This document shows positions 28,901-42,300 of a DNA stretch of 64,000 nucleotides, piece after piece (positions within the stretch are counted from its first letter, which is position 1; every line of letters begins with the position of its first letter). Below the pieces are notes generated by a model, which saw only the letters and a program-made list of their open reading frames with translations, searched no databases and was not told where the DNA came from. Source of the DNA: Phallusia mammillata (lineage: Eukaryota > Chordata > Ascidiacea > Phlebobranchia > Ascidiidae); contig QLIY01000503.1 in the NCBI GenBank assembly GCA_003260075.1, forward strand, positions 52,369-116,368, given 5' to 3'. The translations under genes and the position numbers were made by a program.

Positions 28901-30268
28901 TGGTGCTTCTATGTATATATACATACAAATCTGGTTGGAGTAATTCACAAAAATGTGTCATGTCCGAATTACAAGATTTGCAAACAAGCAACTAACGTGT
29001 ATGTAAGAATGCTCAACGTTGCAACAGCAGTAGATGTAAGATTAGGAGGATTCTCACTTCCCTCTGGCAAACATCCAACTAAACTCCACACAGGGGGGGG
29101 GGAACAAGACATCAAACGTCTTTAAAAACACTGAACAAGCGCTTTTTCCACCAGGTTGCATATTTAATAAATTTATCGTTTAATTGGTGTGATGCTCAAC
29201 AAAATACAAATTATATTATATTTTCACTGATGATGACAACTGTGTTTGTTGAAACGTCTGCTTAATAAAATGAACATGTTTTATACTATTTCGCTGGGAA
29301 TTTGTTTTTTATCAAAAATACAAATTGATTTTGGAGAACTGTTTTCCACACTATTTTCCATATATTTCATACTTCATTTCTCCGATGAAGCCCTACCACT
29401 CGGGGGGGGGGAGCGCTTTGTCCACCAGGTTGCATATCTAATAAATTTGTCCTTTAATTGGTGTGATGCTAAACAAAATACAAATTGGATTATAGTTTCA
29501 CTGATAACTAAGCATGGAAAGCATTTTCCAAGTTACGAAATCCGTCAATGAATTAAATGGAATATATACATTTCGCCTAATGGCATCTTCAGTTCCTTAT
29601 TCAAATAGAATAATTTCACTGATGAATTGTTTTTGTCGAAACGTCTGTTTAATAAAATTAATATGTTTTATTCTACTTCGCTGGGAATTTGTTTTTTATC
29701 AAATATACAAATTGATTTTGGAGAACTGTTTTCCACAATATTTTCCATATATTTCATACTTCATTTCTCCGTTGAAGCCCTACCGTTTTGGTGTGCGAAA
29801 TGTAAGCAAAATTACTTGTTTTTGAAACTGGTGCTTGTTTAGCATTACACCAGTAGAACGTCAAATATGTTGAATCAATGGTCTTACCAGTTCCGAAGCA
29901 GTTTTGTTGTTGGACCAAGTTACCAGCGTCAGAATCAAGTTTGATCGTCTCCATTGTGCTATGGAGGTCCCTGTTATAACAGAAAAGCATGCAGCCGTAT
30001 AAATATATAATAAGAGCATCAAAACATTGACTATTTAAAATAAAACTGCTGGAAAAGCAATATGAACATTATGCCTGGCAGTGACTGCTAAATTAAATAA
30101 ATAAACATTTTTGAAAAAAAGGCTTGCTGCATAAGTTAGGCACGACATTTTAAAATCTGTGATTTTTCTTTATCAAAACTTGCATCTGTTTTATGTAAAC
30201 CTGCAGTCCCATGTCATTACATAACATATTTGAGGCTGTAGCATGAAGGTTCTTAACTCAGGGTTTAT

Positions 30269-30309
<41 letters not shown>

Positions 30310-31931
30310 ATTGCCTGGGGTGTTCAATGTAACAATTTAAGGGTACAAGATACAGTGCACAAATATAGTCAATTTAGAAACATTTATCAAAGGAAAATGT
30401 TTCAGTGTGGTCTTCAAAAAGGTTTTAAAAATTATGACACAGAAAGTGTAACAAAGCTCGGAAATCTGCAAAATTTATTGTACATTACTACAATGTTATT
30501 TCTATCAGTCATTGCAAATAAGGGTTGAAAAACTGAGCCCAAATCACTGCCACAATAATGGCCGAAAAGTTTGCTTCTCACACAATAACTTACAGGTATT
30601 TAAGAGCAGACAACGTCGCTTTTTCAGCGCTTGAAAGCTTTCCAGGAAACTTGTTACCAGCAGGTGAACATCCAACCAAACCCCAAACAATTTCCAAACA
30701 ATGTTCAGTATGTGGGCCTTCAAACTTCGTACATCCACTCGGCAAAGCTTCAAACAAACAGAAACATTCAGCACTTTGCAAACAGAAATTGGTATGTGAT
30801 AACAAGTCAAGTTTTAGATGTTGGGCTATAACTAACCACTGTCTCGCCAAAATCAGCAAAATTAACCTTCAAACAACCTGGGAACTTGAAACTCTCTAAA
30901 TCTAGGTTACAAATGTACAATCAACATAATTGTTTCAAAGTTATAGCGCAAGGAAAGAAACATTGTAACAGAAAACTTGACGAACCCCAGCCAAGTATTT
31001 TTTATGGGTTAAAAAGGATTTTTTTGTTAGAATTTTGTGGTCCACTATGTCACAAACATGTAGCTGCATGACATTTAGTCACGACCAACCAATTATTCCC
31101 TTTATTGCTTTGTTCTTCATAATGTTTTAATGTTGTGCAGCTATTTCTGGCTAGGTGATTGTTTTAATGCAGTTGTGTCGCTATGTGTTCTTTCACAACA
31201 AGTGGAATAAACCAAACATTGCAAGCCTCAGTTATTATAAAATTATTAGCAATCATCATTAGTACACAAAAAACAAACATTTTGCTTGAGTTATAAAGGC
31301 ATGGAGATTATGCCATATCTTAACAGGGCATCAAAAAAATATTTAAAAGCTGCTGAACAGCGTAGCAATTTACTCCAAACAGCCAATTTCAGAATGAAAC
31401 ATTCTCTTCAACACAGTTAACAAATTCCCTAATTTCAAAGGTTGGATAAATGAAAGTAAACTGTGGTATCCAACATTAAAAAATGCTAGCTAACCAAAAA
31501 TCAACAATTGTGTACATGGTGGAGATAAACATGTGGTAATACCTTGCCTTAGCTCCGTGAACCATATACAAACTGTTCAGTGGTCGGCTAATTAAGAGAC
31601 ACTGCCCCCCCCAGCCCAAGTATCTTTATAAGCACAACAAAATAAAACCCACCAGTTCCAAAGCAGTTAAGTTGTTCTGGACCATCACCAAGGTCTGCCT
31701 GTATTCGTGATGTGTTTACAATGCTCAGCAAGGCACTAAAATAAAAACAAGATGACATACACAGTGATCAGCATTTAACAACACAGGATAAAGCAATACT
31801 GTGTAATGTTTTATTAAAGCTTTCATATCCTAATTTACATAAATAATCAGCCACAACCAGAGTTCTTTATGCCTATTGGCTTTATAAAGTTACGTTGTAC
31901 AAACATACTGCTTTATTGCAATAAATTATCG

Positions 31932-32029
<98 letters not shown>

Positions 32030-35000
32030 TAATAACTGAATAGCTGTGAGATGTTTAACTTTTCCTGACTAGCTTGATTGTGTTAATAAGCTTTCTTGCA
32101 ATTAGGTAATAAACCAATTCTATGCTTGGGCTAACAACACCTTTTCTTAACCCATGTAAGTAAGCTAAACCCTACGTGTAAGCTAAGACTTTCCAGGCAT
32201 CGAAATCAGCTGTTGAAAGTTTTTCAGGATATCTGTCGCCCGCTGGTATACAACCAACTTTGGACCAGATTGCTTTCATGCAGTCAACGTCGAGAGGACC
32301 AAAGTAGTCAGGGCACTGAATAGGAATGTCTGTTGAAATATAAAGAAAAAATGTTGAAAAACAAAAATGGATTGGCTATTGAACAATTAAGTGAAGAGAA
32401 TATACTCAATTATGATTTTTTGCATAATTCATTTAAGTGAATAAACCTGGTTAATTGCAAATTGTATACACTGTTCATACTGATTCTTAATAATCACTTG
32501 CTAAGCAAATATGCATGTGATTAACTACAAACATCTGTATGTGATTATTCATATAGCGCATTGCATATAGAAAAGTATGTAATTCAAAAATCATTATTTC
32601 CATTGCATCTCGCAAAAATGAAAGTCTTGAAATGATCACTTACCAACTCCGTAGCAGTTTTTCTGTTCCAAGGATGAACCAGCATCTGCATTTGTTTTAG
32701 TGGCTTCGAAATGAGCCCACACAGCCCTGCAGAGAAGCAACAAAACATTGTATGTTACTGCTGCAAGTGAGTTCCATATTAAACCCCAACAGTTAAACCC
32801 GTCCAAAACCAATTTTTTTTAATAAGCCGTGGGAATACCAACTTTCTTAACGGGCTAAAAAGTTAACATAACTAAATTAACTTTCCATTCACAGACACAG
32901 GTTTAATGAGAGTTGTAAGTTGGGCCAGGCTTTTCATTTCAATCGAATTGAGGCATTAAGTTAGTAACAACACATTTTTTACACATGTACATTTGGACTA
33001 AGAAAATGAAATGACCATGCAAATGCAAAGGAGTGGAATTTCAGGAATTTGGCCCCAAACTATCCCAGTATACAGTTATCCTTTATGCAATTATTCCAAT
33101 GTAGCTGAGCAGGGCAATGTGAGAACTAAAGAACTAGCTAAATGCTTGGATTATTTTTTAGGTACTTTATATAACATATTTAATGCCCTACAGAAGGTAA
33201 AGCAACACTTTCCAAAACAGAAACGTCGCTAATTTCAATTGCAAAACCAAGGTAAAATTAACTTTTTTCACGAACGTTTTCAGTATCCACAGTAGCAAAC
33301 AATGTTATACGAATTTAAAGTCTAAAATGGATAAAAAATGTCCGCAAACTAACCTATAAGTCAGTGATTCTAAAGCTACTATTTCAGCACTTGGGGGGGG
33401 GGATCAGTACTCCACAGTAGCAAACAATGTTATAGGAATTAAAAGTCTAAAATGGATAAAAAAATGTCAACAAACTAACCTATAAGTCAGTGATTCTAAA
33501 GCTACTATTTCAGCACTTGACAGTTTTCCAGGGAATTCTTGTCCGGCTGGTAAACATCCAACCAAACCCCATATCGTTTCCAGACAAGTCACACTGTGAG
33601 GGCCGTTGTACTTAGGACAGGCTGTTGGTAGAGCTGCACATAAAAGTAAATTGCAATTACATTCATGCATTGATAGTTGAAACAAACTGAACATTAACAG
33701 GAATGTGGGCATTTCTCAGTGATCTTGTAAAGTTTTGTAACTTTTTCATTGCATAACATCAATGCCTTTAGCTTCAAAATAAAAAAATACCTAGTTTAAT
33801 GTAATTTGACTCTAAAAATCACTTAAAATATTATGAAGTTGATATGCAGTACCATAAACAAGGTTACTTAAATTAACATTCTCCATCTAAATATTTTTTT
33901 CATCCCTCAACACATTTTTCCTGGAATAAAACACAATATCAGACCTAGGATATTACACCAAATGAGTTGAGGTCTATTTAATAGTCATTTGGTTTAACAC
34001 AGAATTTGGTGGAAATGAAAAATAGCCAGAATGACAATGCTTTTAAACACAAAACTTACAAATTCCCAGACATTTAAGTTGTGCAGTTGGATCTGAATCT
34101 GCCAGGGTTCTTAAGTCATCCATTGTGTCGTATAAAGCACTGCAACATAAAAACACAAAAACCTTGTTACTTGGTTCAACAATTCATTAACATAGCATCC
34201 ATGCTTCAAAAAAAGTTACTAAAACAAGGTCGGGGGGGGGGAACAGAATTTGGTGGAAATGAAAAATAGCCAGAATGACAATGCTTCAGCGTAAACACAA
34301 AACTTACAAATTCCCAGACATTTAAGTTGTGCAGTTGGATCTGAATCTGCCAGAGTTCTTAAGTCATCCATTGTGTCGTATAAAGCACTGCAACATAACA
34401 ACACAAAAACCTTGTTACTTGGTTCAACAAGTCATTAACATAGCATCCATGCTTCAAAAAAAGTTACTAAAACAAGGTCTTTAAATCTTGGCAAAAGCAT
34501 ATGCTGGCCTTTCTCTTCAAGCCTCTGTGTTGAGAAAAACTACATAGGAGCCTTATACAGGTATGGACAAGTAAGAATTTAAGAATAAACATTTTTATCA
34601 GAGATATGCAACCTGTCACCACTGATTCAAATCTGACTCATAAATAATAGTTTTATATACTTTTTATTAAGTGTGGCCCAGGAAGGTTTTTCAGTGCTAG
34701 ATAGAAAATGCTACAAATCCTTTTCTTTTCTAGTAGAATTATACACAAATGATTACACAATAAAATGAACCAACAGTAAATAATGATGTGGGCACAAGTC
34801 GTATCAGGTTTGCAAACTTGCCTAATATATTATTATCTACCACAAAATGTACTGCATGTATACCTGAGTACATCTGCAACAATCCCACCTGTAATTAAGT
34901 ACTGACAAAAAAGCTTGTCTGGTAGCAGTGAGCTTATCCGGGTATTCATCACCTTCTGGTAAACAACCGACATCGTTCCAAACATATTTCATGCAAGCAA

Positions 35001-36308
35001 CTGAATGTGGACCTCTGAATGTCGGACAGTCAAGTGGAAGAACTAAATACGATTTTTTCAACAGGTTTTTACTATCTGTGTTTCGAAGGGTAAAACTTAA
35101 ACAAACCTTGACCGAAGCAGTCCGACTGCTTGGCTGCGTTTCCAGCATCTGCATCCATCTTAATATCATTCATGTGGTTAAACAACTCCCTGGGGGGGGG
35201 GGTCTGAGTACATCTGCAACAATCCCACCTGTAATTAAGGACTGACAAAAAAGCTTGTCTAGTAGCAGTGAGCTTATCCGGGTATTCATCGCCTTCTGGT
35301 AAACAACCGACATCATTCCAAACATATTTCATGCAAGCAACTGAATGTGGACCTCTGAATGTCGGACAATCCAGTGGAAGAACTGAAAACGAATTTTTCA
35401 ATGGGTTTTTACTATATGTGTTTTCGAAGGGTAAAACTTAAACAAACCTTGTCCAAAGCAGTCTGATTGCTTGACTGCATTGCCGGCATCTGCATCCATC
35501 TTAATATCATTCATGTGGTTAAACAACTCCCTGAAAATAAGAAACAGTTTTAAAATTCGTACCTGGCTTGGATTTAATAATTTAGCTAAACAGCACCAAA
35601 CTCCTTTCTGAAGTAGAACACCTAAGACTCATTTCATTCAGAGCAGTGGTTACCAACCTACCAAGAAAAGAAACTTAATAGACTGGAAACAAGGCCAATT
35701 ATTAGATATTTTTGAGCATATTAATGCGCCCGGTGCAATTTTTATGCAACCTGATAATAATGCGGCTACAATCAAATGTGAATTTTACTTGTTATTTTAC
35801 AACTTAATATAGGCATAATTGGGGGGGGGGGCACCAAGAAAAGCAACTTAATAGACTCGAAACAAGCCCAATTATTAGATATTTTTGAGCATATTAATGC
35901 ACCCGGCGCAATTTTTATGCAACCTGATAATAATGCGGCTACAATGAAATGTGAATTTTACTTGTTATTTTACAACTTAATATAGGCATAATTGGTATGC
36001 AACAAAGTAAAACCACCTTGTGTTATAAGAAGGTGCAGCCCGCGATCTAATTATGGTAATTGTATTTGGCCCCACTGTGACAAAGGTTGCACACACCCCT
36101 GACATAAATCATGCCAATTCAAAATGATTAACTTAATCATGAACCAAGGCTTTTACTGAAAAACAACCGTGAGAATTTGCTAAATTGATTACCTGTATGT
36201 AAGGGATTCCAAGGTAGTAATTTCTGAAGGAGCAAGTTTGTCAGGATATTCATCTCCTTTAGGCAAACAACCAACCAGATCCCAAACAACTTTCAAGCAA
36301 GCCATAGT

Positions 36309-36395
<87 letters not shown>

Positions 36396-39300
36396 AACAA
36401 CCAACCATTTGCAACCAACACCCAATCATTTACAACCAACACCCAACCATTTACAACCAAAACTCAACCATTTACAACCAAAACCCAACCATTTACAACC
36501 AACACCCAACCATTTACAACCAACACCCAACCATTTACAACCAAAACCCAACCATTTACAACCAAAACCCAACCATTTACTACTAACACTCAACCATTTA
36601 CAACCAACACCCAACCATTTACAACCAACACCCAACCATTTACAACCAAAACCCAACCATTTACAACCAAAACCCAACCATTGACAACTAATACCCAACC
36701 ATTTACAACCAACAACCAACCATTTACAACCAAAACCGGGGGGGGGGTCAAAACCCAACCATTTACAACCAACAACCAACCATTTACAACCAACACTCAA
36801 CCATTTGCTACTAACACTCAACCATTTACAACCAACACCCAACCATTTCCAACCAACACCCAACCATTTCCAACCAACACCCAACCATTTACAACCAACA
36901 CCCAATCATTTACAACCAACACCCAATCATTTACAACCAAAACCCAACTATTAACAACCAACACCCCACCATTTACAACCAACACCCAACCATTTAAAAC
37001 CAACACAACCATTCACAAGCTACACTTCTGAACAACCAATTGCAATCAACACAAAGTTTGATAGTAAAAACCTTCTACAGGCTTGATCATAAAAAAACAG
37101 AAGCCTAAAAAATGGGGCCTTAACTATTATTTCCTTCAAGCTGCACACTTGAAAGAAATATCGCCACAGTGTTCGCATCCAATGTTGCTCATAGTGGTCC
37201 TCAGTGTACTCAGAGAGCTTGTGTGCATGTCCAAACACACAAAAGCCTATACTACACATGATTTGGTAAGTGGACAAAGCCTATTTTAAGTTTTTTACTG
37301 TGGTGACTGTGGTTTCTACATTTTTTCATTTTTTTCAGGCTTCTTACTGTTAAAATACAAACACACGAAATAAACAAACAATTTACTTATTCCAAAACAC
37401 TTGAGTTGCTCGGGGGCAGTCCCACTGTCAGCATCAGTTTTAATGGTCTGAAATGTTGATTCCAAATTCCTGCCAAAATGCAGAAATGCTATTTGCCAAG
37501 TCAAGCAAATAATATTCAACCCCAACCCATCTAATTTCACCTAAACTGTTTTATATGACAAGTTAATTACTTACGGGTACGGCAAAGCGACCAATACAGC
37601 AGCTGCAGAAGATGACAATTTATCAGGATATTCACTGCCCTCTGGTAAACATCCAACAGCTCCCCAAACACTTTTCAAACATGCCATGGAGTGTGGACCA
37701 CTATATAGTGGACAATCGGCCGGCAATGCTGAAAAAGCAAAATAATTGCTATGTTTCCTGTATTTGTGGCAAATATATCAGCTGTTTACCAGCTCCAAAG
37801 CACTCCTGCTGTCGAAACACATCACCACCGTCTGCATCTGTCTTAATTGTCTCAAACTCAGTGTACAGTGTGCTAAGAAACAAAATAAATATTGTATGTA
37901 AGAAAGTATTCATATCCTTTTCTTCTAATCTAATGTATGAATCAGTTCATGTTTTGTTGTGTCATTTGCAGAACTGTCCGCATGTCTAGTGAAACTGGTT
38001 TGTATCGAGTAAGCTTTTTTACAAAGGCTTTAAACCAACAACATTTATTGCTTTAAAGCATGGGTGGAAAACCTATGGCTTGCAAGACAGATGTGGAACT
38101 TTTGGTGGCGATGTCTGACTCAGACAAATCTTAGTTTGCATTTCTTAACACAATGAGTAATAGCTAATTCTGCTGACATATAATCAATAGTGTTAAAGAA
38201 CTCCTCTTACGCTTCTTTGGCATTGGATGTGTTGTTTTTTAATGAACTTTATGAGTTTTATGTGTTGCAATGGAGGTAAGCGTTTATGACTTTCAGGTTT
38301 CAAGTGGATACGACAATGTCGTTTACAAAATTGCAAGCAAGACGAAAAAAGTGTGACATGCACAGCGATTTCTCTAAATTTGGCACAGTAGAAACACAAA
38401 TAATTGCATACAATGCAATCAATATATATTATGGCTCTTGAAAATGAAAATACATTGTAAACTAATTTTTGTATCGGTTATATCAGACAAAAGGGTTAAA
38501 AATAACATTTTGTAAGAGTGGACTTTAGCAATATTGTACTAACAGGTAATCTTTTGCTGCGAGAGCTGATCGTTCAGTAGGTGTCAGTTTGTCAGGAAAT
38601 TTAGTCCCCGATGGCAAACAACCAACAAGGTCCCATATTTTCTTCAAGCATACATCGGAATGAGGTCCATAGTAAGTTGGGCACTCAGTAGGCAAACCTG
38701 TGGGGGGGGGGGTGTAGGTGTCAGTTTGTCAGGAAATTTAGTTCCTGATGGCAAACAACCAACCAGATCCCATATTTTCTTCAAGCATACGTCGGAATGA
38801 GGTCCATAGTAAGTTGGGCACTCAGTAGGCAAACCTGTGTGAAACAACATGTGGTTAGACACAGATGATTTCAGATAATTGCAACTCAGTAAATTGGAAA
38901 ACTCATTTTAAAGCAATGGAATCCCAAACCTGTCAATCATTAGAAACATATTTTGCTTAATCATATATTCTGGTTCAGTCAAATAAAAACAAAAACATAG
39001 TTAGTTACTTTGTCCAAAGCATGCTAATTGTGCAGAGGCTGTTCCAGCGTCAGCATCAGTCTTTGTGTTCTGCATGTTTGTTTCTACATCTCTACAAAAC
39101 AAAGCAAACAAAATTTCAACATAGGAAACAAAAAACTACAGATCCTTAAAAGAATCCTGAGTCGCTAAGTTTGGCAGTCAGCAAAAAAGGGGCATGTCAG
39201 AAGTTGGCTACCACAAGTTGAACACAACATGCAAGTTTACTTTCATCTTTGCATGCCAACAGCTTTGTGCATAACACTAGATTGTGCAAAACCAATTAAA

Positions 39301-42300
39301 CAGTAATTAATGACATATACTGTCAACTTCAAGCCCATTTGGACCAAAAAATTGTCCCGATTAAGTGAAGATCTGGAATAACTAATAACAATTAGATCAA
39401 CTCTTAACACATTACAAATCATTTGTACGTCAAGAATTAGGCAAAGATCCAAATAAACAGTGTATACTGCAAATCCGACATGTGGGCTGGTTTTTAGAAT
39501 AATATATTAAAATGAACTTTAAAAGCATTTGACAAGTTATTTTTCCTAATTAAGATAATTACTAAAGACAAAAAAAATTAAAATACAAGCCTGTATGTTA
39601 ATGCTGACAATACAGCCTGTTGTGCAGATGTCAACTTGTCAGGATATTCATCACCCGCTGGTAAACATCCAACAGCGCCCCAAATGGTTTTCAAACAGGC
39701 AATAGAGTGAGGACCATTATATGTTGGACAATCACCCGGTAATGCTACAATTATGAATATAATTAGTGATAACCAGAAGTAAGCTATAGTGTAGACTTAC
39801 CAATTCCGAAGCAGTTTTGTTGTTGAATTAAGTCACCACCATCTGCGTCTGTTTTTATTTTCTCCATGTCACCATAAGCAGATCTAACAAAATACATTAT
39901 TTTACAGTGAAAAAGTTTGGTTCCACTTTCAGGACACCAAAAAAATTTAGTAAGTCCTATACAACAACAATATTTAGTAAGTCCTATAATAAGGCCAAAT
40001 ACAATTGCAAACATAAATGACTTCAATGGGAATGAACCCAATAGGTGTTGTTAAGGCAGTGTTTCCCAATATGTTTCTATTCCATGGCCCAAATACTTAG
40101 TGGAAACCATTTTGTGGCTTATTGTATGCTGCTAACCATTGAAGAATGTTTGCAAAGATTTGCTCACAAATGATTATGACAGCTTAATTTATGCGATCAC
40201 AAAACATGTTAAGGGAGCTTAGTGGTCCAAAGAAAAAGGGTTAACATTACCCACCGCTGGGCTATAGCCTATTGTTTGGAAACCAGTGCATAAGATTAAG
40301 GTCAGATTAGCAATCAAAATTTCTACCTGTAGTCCTTTGCAGCAAGTGAATCAAAATCAGCTGTGGAAAGCTTGTCAGGATACTCATTTCCTGCTGGTAA
40401 ACATCCCACCAGACCCCACATGACTTTCAAACAATCAGCAGTATGTGGTCCGCCATAGGTNTGTTTGGAAACCAGTGCATAAGATTAAGGTCAGATTAGC
40501 AATCAAAATTTCTACCTGTAGTCCTTTGCAGCAAGTGAATCAAAATCAGCTGTGGAAAGCTTGTCAGGATAATCGTCCCCTGCTGGTAAACATTCCACAA
40601 GACCCCACATGACTTTCAAACAATCAGCAGTATGTGGTCCACCATAGGATGGACAATCCGTTGGTAAGGCTGGAGAATAAATAGCAAAACACAAACATAT
40701 GTAAATTATAGAGCAAAAATTGTCAATACAATATAGTTTGAAGATTATGTTCCAAGAGCACATAATATATAACCAAGCATTCAGCAGTTTTATTGTAAAC
40801 AATCGACGTTTCAACGTCCTCAATTGTTTATGATAAAGCTGCAGCAATAGCCTGGCACATAGTATAGTTTACCTATTCCAAAGCATTTGAGTTGAGCAGC
40901 ATCTGTCCCAGTGTCAGCATCAGATTTTATGCTGGTCATATGTGCTTCCAGGTCCCTTTGAACATTTAGAAAAAAATATTAAACCAAGTGCTGTAAATTT
41001 TAAAACGAATAATATTAAATCCAAACCTTAATGCTCCAAAAATACATATTAAAACATACATATCTATATATATTAATACCTAAATATTTAAACAAGAACA
41101 ATTAAGATTGCAAAAAGTGGGTATGGATGCGTACTAACGTGTATGTAAGAACACTCAATGTATTAAAATCGGCGGTTGAAAGCTTTGGAGGATGCTCTGT
41201 ACCAGCAGGCAAACATCCAACTGAAGCCCAAACAGTTTCCATGCACGCCATAGTATGGGGACCAAAAAATAGTGGACAATCGGCTGGCAAAGCTAAAACA
41301 ACATTGGGTGTGATGTTTGTGAATATGGAAACACATTCCACAAAAAGCAAAATATTGATACAAAATTGATATTTATTACTGATTAACATGGTTTTGTCAG
41401 TTCCTGATTTGAATAATGTGAAATTAAATACAGTAAACCTTGATTAAACCAGATTCTGTTTATCCGGATCTTTGCCTAATTGGAATAAAATTTTTGTCGA
41501 GTCCGGATAACCAAGTTTTACTGCATGTGATGCAAAAAGAGTTTTGCAACAGTGATAAAATATATAAAGCATCAAACATCTTACCAGATCCAAAGCAATT
41601 TTGTTGCTGGATCAAGTTACCAGCGTCTGAATCAAGTTTAATTGCCTCCATTGTGTCATAAAGATCCCTGTAAAAGTAAAATCGTTGCATAAGCTTTAGG
41701 TCAGGGGAGTCGAAACTTTTTTCAAAGCGGGACAAGTTTTGCTAGATGAAGACGCCCACCAACTTTTTGCAGGTTAGGGGGGGGGGTTCCATTGTGTCAT
41801 AAAGATCCCTGTAAAAGTAAAATCGTTGCATAAGCATTAGGTCAGGGGAGTCGAAACTTTTTTCAAAGGGGGACAAGTTTTGCTAGATGAAGACGCCCAC
41901 CAACTTTTTGCAGGTTATTAACTAGAGAAATAGAACTGGTAAATAAAGTTCCATGGAAAGCTTTAGTGTGAAGTCGCCACAAACTATGGCAGGCGATATG
42001 CAACATGATGTGAAACAACAACTGCAGATATAAAATGCTGCCACAGGCTGCACTTTGGACACCCCTACTTTGAGCGCACCACTAAACATTTTTTAAGTCT
42101 CTGAATTTTTTACAACGTTTTTCTATTAAATCAGAAGGGGGGGGGGAACTGCGGATATAAAATGCTGCCACACGCTGCACTTTGGACACCCCTACTTTGA
42201 GCGCACCACTAAACATTTTTTTTAAGTCTCTGAATTTTTTACAACGTTTTTCTATTAAATCAGAAAAAAATAGGTTTCACCTTATCAAGCAGTTCTTAAT

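Larger units (their letters stand above)
25389..38697 (-). repeat. Higher-order repeat unit III (modules M21-M30)
   Basis: Third copy of the ten-module block, with the same slot order but more amino-acid change than between units I and II. Diagnostic slots are all present: slot 4 short B exon (34308-34387), slot 5 B with C-Y-G, slot 6 A with G-P-L-D, slot 9 B with M-E-K. Confidence 0.85.

Noticed and set aside
29246..29842. Overlapping plus-strand ORFs of about 100 codons
   Set aside because: They lie in intron sequence repeated around the join at 29402 and change frame between copies.
30558..30899. 113-codon plus-strand ORF over M27 exon A
   Set aside because: It is the antisense shadow of a minus-strand exon; sister exons do not keep this frame open.
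31934..32027. Giant G tract as a G-quadruplex or telomere-like element
   Set aside because: It is one of many runs of pure G that coincide with joins; the length probably reflects a filled gap.
36189..36425. Reading frame with a 28-residue proline run
   Set aside because: The prolines come from an 86-base G run that marks an assembly join inside M23 exon A.
36395..37016. Possible CRISPR array
   Set aside because: Units are contiguous and lack unique spacers, in a eukaryotic intron.
36238..37031. Long ORFs with a heptapeptide repeat (H-L-Q-P-T-P-N)
   Set aside because: They are translations of the 21-bp intronic minisatellite, open on both strands simply because the unit is a multiple of three.
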